Positions 27,371 to 34,566 of a stretch of 64,000 nt of DNA are shown piece by piece. The first letter of the stretch is position 1. Each line of letters begins with the position of its first letter. The notes under the pieces were generated by a model. The model worked only from the letters and a program-made list of their open reading frames with translations. It did no database searches and was not told the DNA's origin. The position numbers and the translations under genes were made by a program. Source of the DNA: Perlabentimonas gracilis (lineage in GTDB: Bacteria; Bacteroidota; Bacteroidia; Bacteroidales; Tenuifilaceae); the NCBI RefSeq assembly GCF_011174675.1, contig NZ_JAANIG010000018.1:1-64000 (forward strand), read 5' to 3'.

Positions 27371-28141
27371 ATGAAGCACGAGAAATTTAAAACATTGCCA
27401 TCGAAGTTAAGCACCATTAGTTTTACAAATAATTTGGTTCACAATCTTTTCCAATTTATTGATGGCGGAAGGCCCAAAAGTATTAGCAGAAGGAAACTCG
27501 AAAAGCAGCTAAAGGCTTTGCTAAAAAAAACGCCCACGGTTGAGCGCTACGCCCAACAAGAATTAGCCAAAAAATTTATGCTTTCGTTGGATAGCATAAA
27601 AGAACAGCTTCTTACCGATGCTACCTTTATTGAGGGAAACGATCCTGCAACCACATGCGTTGAGGAGGTGGTAATGACCTACCCCGGATTTTTAGCCATT
27701 GCGGTTTACCGGTTAGCCAATAGGCTGAAAACATTGGGTGTACCTCTTATTCCAAGGATAATGACCGAGTACGCTCACTCCCAAACGGGAATTGATATTC
27801 ATCCCGGGGCAAGTATCGACAGCCCATTTTTTATCGACCATGGAACCGGTATAGTGATTGGCGAGTCGGCAGTAATTGGAAAAAGAGTAAAACTTTACCA
27901 AGGAGTAACCATTGGTGCACTTAGCGTAAGCAAGGAGTTGGCCAGAGTTAAGCGCCATCCCACAATTGAGGATGATGTGGTAATATACGCTGGTGCTACC
28001 ATACTTGGTGGCAAAACTACCATTGGTATGCGATCCGTAGTAGGTGGTAATGTTTGGCTTACCGAGAGTGTACCCCCTTTTTCCATTGTACAACACGACA
28101 ATAAGGTGAGGATAACAACCCGGGATTACTCGTTGAGTTGA
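27371..28141 (+). CDS. cysE: Serine O-acetyltransferase
   Basis: First step of cysteine synthesis: acetylates serine with acetyl-CoA to O-acetylserine. The C-terminal part is a left-handed beta helix of hexapeptide repeats with the CysE signature GIDIHPGASIDSPFFIDHGTG (residues about 138-158; His and Asp in the active site), then GVTIGALS, DVVIYAGATILGGKTTIG and SVVGGNVWL. The N-terminal 100 residues are helical, as in long CysE forms, but without the usual strong N-terminal similarity. The tail is short (DYSLS), so the C-terminal peptide that usually docks in CysK is not the canonical Ile-ended one. cysK follows on the same strand 202 bp downstream, separated only by repeats. Regulated, in my reading, by the polycysteine leader. 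Confidence 0.93.
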   Translation: MKHEKFKTLPSKLSTISFTNNLVHNLFQFIDGGRPKSISRRKLEKQLKALLKKTPTVERYAQQELAKKFMLSLDSIKEQLLTDATFIEGNDPATTCVEEVVMTYPGFLAIAVYRLANRLKTLGVPLIPRIMTEYAHSQTGIDIHPGASIDSPFFIDHGTGIVIGESAVIGKRVKLYQGVTIGALSVSKELARVKRHPTIEDDVVIYAGATILGGKTTIGMRSVVGGNVWLTESVPPFSIVQHDNKVRITTRDYSLS

Positions 28142-28343
28142 AAGATAGGAAGTCGGAAATTAGAAGACAGAAGTCGAAAGTCAGAAAGTCGAAAAGTCAA
28201 AAGTCAATAAACACAATCATTCAACCAATCAATCATCCCTGCCTGCCGCAAACGTCAGTCAGGCAGGCAATCAATCAACCTGCCCTCCGACATCAGTCAG
28301 GCAGCCTGCCTGCAGGCAAGCAGGGTCAACCAATCACTTAATC
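28142..28343. repeat. Repeat-filled spacer between cysE and cysK
   Basis: The first 70 bp are a degenerate run of AAGTC/GAAAGTC units. The rest holds GCCTGCC/GGCAGGC hairpins (28241-28247 with 28262-28268, and a second set at 28279-28325). The CCTGCCTG type is also found at 37171-37257 and 58466-58497. No gene is present. Confidence 0.7.
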
Positions 28344-29255
28344 ATGAAAATAACAACATCAACACAGCTAATTGGTAACACACCGCACTTGCGGTTAGGT
28401 AAACTTTTCCCAAATCACGAGGTGTGGATAAAATTGGAACGTGCCAACCCAGGTGGCAGCATAAAGGATAGAATTGCGCATGCCATGATTTCCGATGCCG
28501 AAGGCAAGGGACTGCTAAAACCGGGGGGTACAATTGTTGAGCCTACCTCGGGCAACACGGGCATTGGCCTTGCGCTGGTTGGAGCGGTAAAGGGCTATCG
28601 GGTTGTTTTGGTAATGCCAGAGTCGATGTCGGCTGAACGGCGAATGCTGCTGAAAGCATACGGAGCAGAGCTTGTTCTCACATCAAAAGAAAAGGGCATG
28701 AAGGGAGCAATAGCTAAGGCAAAGGAAATTGTAGCCAATACACCGTGTGCATTTATGCCTATGCAGTTCGAGAATTTGGCAAACCCAGAGGTGCATATGC
28801 GCACTACCGCAGTGGAGGTTATTAACGATTTTCCCGAGGGCATCGATTATTTAATCACCGGTATTGGAACTGGTGGGCATATTACGGGTGTGGGCAAAAC
28901 GCTTAAGGAGGCATTTCCACAGGTTAAGGTGATAGGCGTTGAGCCATCTGCCTCAGCTGTAATAAGTGGTAATGCATCAGCACCGCACCCATTGCAGGGC
29001 ATTGGCGCTGGGTTTATCCCACCAATACTTGCTTTGGATATCCTAGATGAGATGGTGCAGGTACAGGGCGATGAGGCATATTCAATGGCTCGGCAATTGG
29101 CAAGAACAGAAGGGGTTTTGGCTGGCATTTCAACAGGTGCATCGCTGGCTGCCATTGCAAAAGTGCTAGCTGCTATTCCGTTTGGTAAAACCATTCTCAC
29201 TTTTGCCTACGATACGGGTGAACGATACCTAAGCGTTGAGGGGCTCTGGGAATAG
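28344..29255 (+). CDS. cysK: Cysteine synthase A
   Basis: PLP-dependent O-acetylserine sulfhydrylase, second and last step of cysteine synthesis. The PLP lysine is in GGSIKDRIA (about residue 37-42), the phosphate loop is [11 protein letters not shown], and [14 protein letters not shown] is the second phosphate-binding loop. [11 protein letters not shown] near 270 and the C-terminal YDTGERYLS complete the family pattern. At 303 residues it matches CysK rather than CysM or a cystathionine synthase. It ends before a 16-bp perfect hairpin. Probably co-expressed with cysE. Confidence 0.95.
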   Translation: MKITTSTQLIGNTPHLRLGKLFPNHEVWIKLERANPGGSIKDRIAHAMISDAEGKGLLKPGGTIVEPTSGNTGIGLALVGAVKGYRVVLVMPESMSAERRMLLKAYGAELVLTSKEKGMKGAIAKAKEIVANTPCAFMPMQFENLANPEVHMRTTAVEVINDFPEGIDYLITGIGTGGHITGVGKTLKEAFPQVKVIGVEPSASAVISGNASAPHPLQGIGAGFIPPILALDILDEMVQVQGDEAYSMARQLARTEGVLAGISTGASLAAIAKVLAAIPFGKTILTFAYDTGERYLSVEGLWE

Positions 29256-29263
29256 TTTTAAAT

Positions 29264-29308
29264 ACTCACGGGGTGATTACTTGCTATGTAGATAATCACC
29301 CCGTGAGT
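29264..29308. terminator. Hairpin between cysK and the DUF1847 gene
   Basis: Perfect 16-bp stem (29264-29279 with 29293-29308, GC-rich CACGGGG/CCCCGTG core). No long T run follows on the plus strand, but the location between convergent genes supports termination. Confidence 0.7.
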
Positions 29309-29311
29309 GGT

Positions 29312-29860
29312 TCAAGTTAGCTTTTTCTGGTAGCAGCTCGAGTAAAGCGTGGCGACGGTATTGTGCCTGGTAACCCTATCCTTTACTATAAATGTTGTAA
29401 CGGGTGCTTGGGAATACTTGGTAAAAAGTATATCATGGCCAATGCATAGCCCAACAATTATGTTCAAATCGGTTTTTAAATCGTTAAGCACCATGGCTTG
29501 TCCTATTGGGTTACAAATGGCTTCATACCTATCGCACATAATTTGAGGTAGGTCTAAATCTTTTTTGTTGACACCTGAAAATTTGCAGCAGATGGTATGC
29601 ACGGTAAATTTTTTATCAGGCACATCCTTTAGCAGCTTGGCCTCGTTGTTTAGTCCAACGCAGTGGGCGATGCCAATTTGCTTATAACCCATTTGCTCGG
29701 CAAAGCCCATAATTTCCTCAAGCCGTGTCCATTCCGTGTAGTGCTCGCCCTCAATACGGGTCGATACCTCAAGAATTTTTCTGTTATCTGGATTTTTATA
29801 CTCTTCCAATGTACGTGGTGCGAACCCCTTTAGGTTTTGGCCGCTTAAAAAACTTTTCAA
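29312..29860 (-). CDS. DUF1847 (cysteine-rich, probable metal-binding) protein
   Basis: Member of the DUF1847 family of Cys-rich proteins. Visible marks are AHCVGLNNEA, VHTICCKFSGV, MCDRYEAICNPIGQA, VGLCIGHDILFTKYS and the closing RHNTVATLYSSCYQKKL. The regularly placed Cys and His suggest one or two metal sites. In this family the function is not known; links to redox metabolism or metal trafficking have been suggested only by context. It is convergent with cysK and has its own gap of 212 bp upstream. Length 182 residues is normal if the N-terminal 45 residues, which are less conserved, are real. Confidence 0.8.
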   Translation of the reverse strand: MKSFLSGQNLKGFAPRTLEEYKNPDNRKILEVSTRIEGEHYTEWTRLEEIMGFAEQMGYKQIGIAHCVGLNNEAKLLKDVPDKKFTVHTICCKFSGVNKKDLDLPQIMCDRYEAICNPIGQAMVLNDLKTDLNIIVGLCIGHDILFTKYSQAPVTTFIVKDRVTRHNTVATLYSSCYQKKLT

Positions 29861-30072
29861 AGTTTAGAGGGAGTATCAATCTTCAAGTTAACCCTATCCG
29901 TCAAAAGTTTTATATACCGCATTGTATGTGGTTGTTTATCTAATTTAGGTTACTCGCCAATTACTTAAGCCTTTAATTAACAGTATGTCTAGCCGCACAA
30001 ATCTCCTTATGAAGCACAAATTTGATTTTTTATCCCCATCGACACCAATGTTCTGGGAGGGAAAAAAGGCGG
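29861..30072. other. Gap between the DUF1847 and restriction genes
   Basis: AT-rich, no gene seen. A plus-strand frame beginning at 29985 runs into the restriction gene as an antisense reading and has no recognisable similarity. The promoter of the DUF1847 gene should be here, but no clear -7 element was found. Confidence 0.5.
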
Positions 30073-33000
30073 CTATTGGGTTGATTCACTTAAAAATTTC
30101 GTTAATATTTTCCTCACTAAAAATTTACAATCGGTTGCTTTATCTCTTGAAAGTAGCATTGTGTGTGCAGATTTATTTCTGTACTTTCTCAATAACTCTG
30201 TCAAGTCTGCTATAAAATCATCTGCATATAATTCCGGTGAATAATTCTCATTTATGAACTCGTAAAAGTCTTTAGTAATCTCGCTTCTATCGAGCAAAAA
30301 ATCATCATTAAGATTCGAGAGAATATGACACATATTACCTAAGGTATAGGTGGTGCGATTATTAACTACCATATTGGCAAATAGTGAGGTCCTTTTACTC
30401 TGTAAATCGTATTCGTAAGTAATATTTGTATGTGGATTCTCTGCACGAATAAAATTAGTAAATGGTATAAATAATTTTAAAAGCATTTCGCTTTCTACTG
30501 CCCTTGACATTTGAAGAATGTAGGGGCTAAAGTCTTCCGAAGATTGGAAAACAAGAGTATCGTTTAAGTATTCGGCAGAAATTAAAAAGCTGAAACTTTG
30601 CTTTTCAAGTTTTTTGGCATCTTTCAACATGCTCCGAATACGGGCATCAAAAGTTTTGGTATCGGTTGGAGTTACCCCGTCAAGGAATGTATAAATCTTT
30701 TCTTGCAATTCTTCATTGTCGACAAAATCTTCACCCGATTCTTTGGATACTTCTTTTATGGTTCTAATTATATTTTCAATATTAGAAGTAAGCAATTCTT
30801 TCATCACCACTTTTACCATTTTTTCCAATGAGCCAGCAGACTTTATTTTATCTTTTGGTAAGCTATAGAATGTAGCAAGTTGCTCCCCCTGAGTTTTAAT
30901 TTCTTCCGGTTTAGCATCTTCCTTTTGGGGTAAGAAGGCGACGGTAGGGAATTCTTTGTATGAATTTAAAACATCATGAACCTCTGAAGAATTAAAAACA
31001 ACTGCCCAATGCCATTTGCCAAAACGTTTTGTTTCATTTACAGCTTTTACCCAAAGGTTTAAGAATTCCCGTTTAACGCGGTTCTCATCACTATCCTGTC
31101 CTTTTACTTCAAGAATTAGCTTATCTCCATTTGTCAATTCAATTATATAATCAGGGATGTAATTCTTTAGAACTCCACGATAATTGTATTTTACAAAGAA
31201 TCCTAAATGGTCGTTTTTTACAAAAGCACGCACCATTTCATGCTTGTTGATGATGCTTGCATTGTTGGCTTCCCATGTACTGTCAAAAACGGTGTAGTTC
31301 ACGTGCGATTTTTCGTGCCATTCATTGGGTTTAGAGCTATACCATGTTGGCATATCGGAGGTTGACCGAATAGGTCGCTCGGCATCAAAAACAGGTGAAA
31401 GCACTTCGGCGTTCTGGTCTTTGATAGCCATACCAAAATGCTGAATGATTCTTGAAACATTAAGGGTTAGCAGAATATTTCTTCGTACTTTGTCACGATT
31501 GAAAAGGTTACTTTTGATTATTATGCGGTTGGATTCTAAAAATTCCTCGGTAAGTTTTAACAGTTGTGCTAAAAAGTCGTATTGATTTCCTTTCCAATTG
31601 TATTTTTGAGTACCGAAAATACTAGTAGCCACTTTAAAAATGACAGATTGTAAGCGATACCTTTCGGTGAATTCTTTAATATCAATCTCACTCATTTTTG
31701 AAGGGATGATAGCTTCTTTTAGTTGATAGCCAAACTCCACTTCTGTAATGGTATCTTCTGGGTTTATCTCAATGGGTTTTACTTCGTTGTAATCAATTTG
31801 CAGCGATGATTTGTAAATGGTATCAATCCGTAATATATTCGGAAACGACAATTTAAAATTACTCTTTTCCTTAGTTGGTTCAATCTGCATTTTTGGTTTT
31901 GGAGGACGAGGTGTAGATGCTCCACCTTCATGAGGGATAAAGGAGAAAGGAACACCAAATATGTTTACATATTCCGGCTCCAACATTAGATTCTCGTCAA
32001 ATTCATAGCTTACACGGCGTAAACCACGGCCAACAACCTGTTCGCAGAGTAACTGACTAGAAAATGCCCGTAATCCCATTATCTGGGTAACATTTTTAGC
32101 ATCCCAACCTTCGGTTAACATGCCTACACTAATTACATTTTCTATTTTTTCTCCGGGTTTTCCGGGTTTTCCAACTGTATCGACTTTTTCGCGGAGTTGT
32201 TGAGCCTGTTCCAGCTTTGAACCGGAAAGGGTATCATCTTCATTTTCTATTTTACCTATAATCTGGCTGTCGATTTGCAAGGTTCTTTCTGTGTTGCATA
32301 TCTCTTTTACGTTGCAGCTACCAGAATCGAAATAGTGTTTAATACGGTCAGCAGTTACGGTTGTATTGGCAATGGTAATCATTACCGGGGGAATATTGAT
32401 GTTTTTTACCTTTTCCCATTCCTTTTTTGTTTTTAGCCAATCGCTGGCCAATAAGTCATATGCATTAGTAACTAATTCTGGCAAAACGGTTTCTTTTGGA
32501 ACCTGTTTTTGATTCAGGTCAACCTTTACATCCTCATCCATATAGATGTGATACAAACGGGATTTATAGTCGGAAGTATATTTCCCATCATCACGAAAAA
32601 CAACACGTGGTGTTTTTACCAAACCCGATTCGATAGCATCATTTAACCCAAAATCACTGATTATCCATTCGTACAATCCACCTTCGGTAGTTTTTTTACC
32701 CGTTGGGGCATAAGGCGTAGCAGAAAAATCATGGCAACGTAAGATATTTACCTGTTTGCTTAGTTTATCTAATCCCCCAATCCAAACCGTATTGTCAATA
32801 TCTTCTTTTTTAACCTGCTTAACCTTACTTTCACCTGCTGTACGCCATGCATGGTGGGCTTCGTCGTTAATTACAAGAATATTGCGTACATTGGCCATAT
32901 TGCCTAATACAGCTTTTGCATATGCCGAATCGCTAATCTCCATTTGCTTGCGTTTGTCCACGCTACGAAGCTGACCTTTTTCTACTTTAGCGTCCAATTT

Positions 33001-33702
33001 ATCCTGCGAATCCCAGGCCAGCATGTGCCAGTTTATAATTTTAACCTGTCCAAGCCTGAGCTTGTCCATTAAGGTTGTTGGCACAATATTAAACTCATTG
33101 TAATAGTTGTTCTCATCGGCAGGTTGTAAAACCGCAAGTCTGCTCTTTACTGTCAGGCCAGGAGCAACCACCAAAATATTTTTCGAAAACCGGGAATCTT
33201 GCTTATAAGATACCTTGTTAAGAATATTGTATGCAATAAGCATGGCCATTACGGTTGTTTTTCCTGAACCAGTTGCCATTTTATTACACCAGCGGATAAA
33301 TTCCCCACCATCGGATGGAATTGTAATACCAGTTTTATAGTGTTCGGGGGCTTCAATTAGGAACATAATTACCTGAATGGCCTCCAATTGGCAAAAGAAG
33401 AAAGGGTTTGTTCGGAGGTTTTTGTCTTCCCAATGCTCCAGCAGCTCGCGGCTAACACCGGTAAGGCCGGGACGGTTATCCGCCTGCCATTCTTTAATTC
33501 TTTTCCGAATATGGTTTACTAAAGGAATCTCAATAAATTCGCCTACAACTACACCTTTTTTTGAACTAGGACTTGCTATAGTATATCCTGCGGGGCGACG
33601 GCCTTCTTGCTGAAAAAACTCCTGTGTTTGGGCATCTCTGTCCCAATAAGCGTGAGGCTCATTATAGGGCGAACAGAGGATTAGTTTGTCAATTTGTTTC
33701 AT
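30073..33702 (-). CDS. Type III-like restriction enzyme (Res) with SF2 helicase and PDDEXK domains
   Basis: Restriction subunit that would translocate or switch on DNA and cleave unmethylated sites together with the Mod protein. The helicase part has Walker A WCNKMATGSGKTTVMA (about residue 138-153), DEAH box INDEAHHAW (about 278), motif III-like DFSATPY, and motif VI QVVGRGLRR (about 555). The C-terminal half has a PD-(D/E)xK candidate, PDYIIELTNGDKLILEVKGQ, at about 850. At 1209 residues it is larger than classical EcoP15I Res (about 970) and matches the longer Bacteroidota type. It is the last gene of a three-gene operon (Mod, DinD, Res) with 5-7-bp gaps. Target sequence unknown. Confidence 0.88.
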   Translation of the reverse strand: MKQIDKLILCSPYNEPHAYWDRDAQTQEFFQQEGRRPAGYTIASPSSKKGVVVGEFIEIPLVNHIRKRIKEWQADNRPGLTGVSRELLEHWEDKNLRTNPFFFCQLEAIQVIMFLIEAPEHYKTGITIPSDGGEFIRWCNKMATGSGKTTVMAMLIAYNILNKVSYKQDSRFSKNILVVAPGLTVKSRLAVLQPADENNYYNEFNIVPTTLMDKLRLGQVKIINWHMLAWDSQDKLDAKVEKGQLRSVDKRKQMEISDSAYAKAVLGNMANVRNILVINDEAHHAWRTAGESKVKQVKKEDIDNTVWIGGLDKLSKQVNILRCHDFSATPYAPTGKKTTEGGLYEWIISDFGLNDAIESGLVKTPRVVFRDDGKYTSDYKSRLYHIYMDEDVKVDLNQKQVPKETVLPELVTNAYDLLASDWLKTKKEWEKVKNINIPPVMITIANTTVTADRIKHYFDSGSCNVKEICNTERTLQIDSQIIGKIENEDDTLSGSKLEQAQQLREKVDTVGKPGKPGEKIENVISVGMLTEGWDAKNVTQIMGLRAFSSQLLCEQVVGRGLRRVSYEFDENLMLEPEYVNIFGVPFSFIPHEGGASTPRPPKPKMQIEPTKEKSNFKLSFPNILRIDTIYKSSLQIDYNEVKPIEINPEDTITEVEFGYQLKEAIIPSKMSEIDIKEFTERYRLQSVIFKVATSIFGTQKYNWKGNQYDFLAQLLKLTEEFLESNRIIIKSNLFNRDKVRRNILLTLNVSRIIQHFGMAIKDQNAEVLSPVFDAERPIRSTSDMPTWYSSKPNEWHEKSHVNYTVFDSTWEANNASIINKHEMVRAFVKNDHLGFFVKYNYRGVLKNYIPDYIIELTNGDKLILEVKGQDSDENRVKREFLNLWVKAVNETKRFGKWHWAVVFNSSEVHDVLNSYKEFPTVAFLPQKEDAKPEEIKTQGEQLATFYSLPKDKIKSAGSLEKMVKVVMKELLTSNIENIIRTIKEVSKESGEDFVDNEELQEKIYTFLDGVTPTDTKTFDARIRSMLKDAKKLEKQSFSFLISAEYLNDTLVFQSSEDFSPYILQMSRAVESEMLLKLFIPFTNFIRAENPHTNITYEYDLQSKRTSLFANMVVNNRTTYTLGNMCHILSNLNDDFLLDRSEITKDFYEFINENYSPELYADDFIADLTELLRKYRNKSAHTMLLSRDKATDCKFLVRKILTKFLSESTQ

Positions 33703-33707
33703 GCGCC

Positions 33708-34559
33708 TTACTTTTTCTTCTTCTGTTCTTTTTGGGCTTCTTTCAATACTTTCTTTTCATCACTGGCCAGCCTTCGTTCTATTTTCTTTATATCTTCTGC
33801 CGGTGGAAGTTCTTCAGGCTTTACACCCCGTTCGAGTAGCATTTTTCGTACAGCCATGTTGTTATCAATATGCTCTTTTGATATTTGCCGGTCGCCCTTT
33901 AAATCTTTTTCAACCACATTATGGCTGGTTAATTCGGTAGCAAAGTCTTTGGCTTTGATGGTAAGGGTAGGCAGAAAATCGGCCAATGGCCTGCCGGTGG
34001 GCACCATTAGCCGGTTTTTCATAAACAAGGTTGTCTTTCCGCCAAATAAAGCCTGGTCGCCTTTGGAACGAATAATGGCAAAACTCTTCTCGTTTACGCC
34101 CCGTTCATAAATAATCCCCGATAATTTTTTTTCAGTTTTCGATAGCTTGTTACGGGCAGAAACCCTAGCTACATCCAGTAAGCGTTGCTCAATTAATTCC
34201 TGTTTGCGGGTTTGTACGGCAAAATAGGTTTGGGCAAAAGCTACTTCGGGTTTTGAGGGGTCGCCATTTTGAGCTATCAGATAGCATGCATATCTTGTGA
34301 GCGCAATGTCTTTTATCTCTCTTTCCGCACCCTTAGCGAGTTTTATCATTTTGTTGACATCAACAAAATGATTGGAAATTGTTTCTCCGGCATTATCACA
34401 AGATTGGGCTGCTTTTTCAATCACTTTCTGAAAATTTCGCCATTCGGTGTAATTGAATATTTCTTGCAGATCCCTTGCGCTCCAACACTCCAAACCCTCG
34501 TGAACATAACAGGCATCTTCAAATTTTTGAAACAGTTCTTGAATAAATTCCTTTTTCAT
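33708..34559 (-). CDS. dinD: DinD-like DNA-damage-inducible protein inside the R-M operon
   Basis: Homologue of DinD (BRO-N-like fold), which in E. coli is induced by DNA damage and binds RecA. The N-terminal 110 residues show the family pattern ECWSARDLQEIFNYTEWRNF, VDVNKMIKLAKGA and LTRYACYLIAQNGDPSKPEVAFAQTYFA. The central part has GVNEKSFAIIRSKGDQALFGG, and the C-terminus ends in a charged Lys-rich coiled segment (EKKVLKEAQKEQKKKK). It is 283 residues, near full length. It starts 7 bp after the Mod stop and ends 5 bp before the Res start, so it is clearly co-translated in one operon. A role in guarding the host genome or regulating the nuclease is inferred only from this position. Confidence 0.88.
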   Translation of the reverse strand: MKKEFIQELFQKFEDACYVHEGLECWSARDLQEIFNYTEWRNFQKVIEKAAQSCDNAGETISNHFVDVNKMIKLAKGAEREIKDIALTRYACYLIAQNGDPSKPEVAFAQTYFAVQTRKQELIEQRLLDVARVSARNKLSKTEKKLSGIIYERGVNEKSFAIIRSKGDQALFGGKTTLFMKNRLMVPTGRPLADFLPTLTIKAKDFATELTSHNVVEKDLKGDRQISKEHIDNNMAVRKMLLERGVKPEELPPAEDIKKIERRLASDEKKVLKEAQKEQKKKK

Positions 34560-34566
34560 GATTGGA

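Noticed and set aside
28142-28343. CRISPR array or tandem-repeat locus between cysE and cysK
   Set aside because: Repeats are irregular, differ in length and spacing, and form hairpins of the REP type; there are no regular spacers or cas genes.
29985-30215. Small gene upstream of the restriction operon end
   Set aside because: The second half is antisense to the Res gene and the first half has no recognisable similarity.
33377-34110. Plus-strand frames opposite the Res and DinD genes
   Set aside because: Antisense shadows of genes with strong family motifs.
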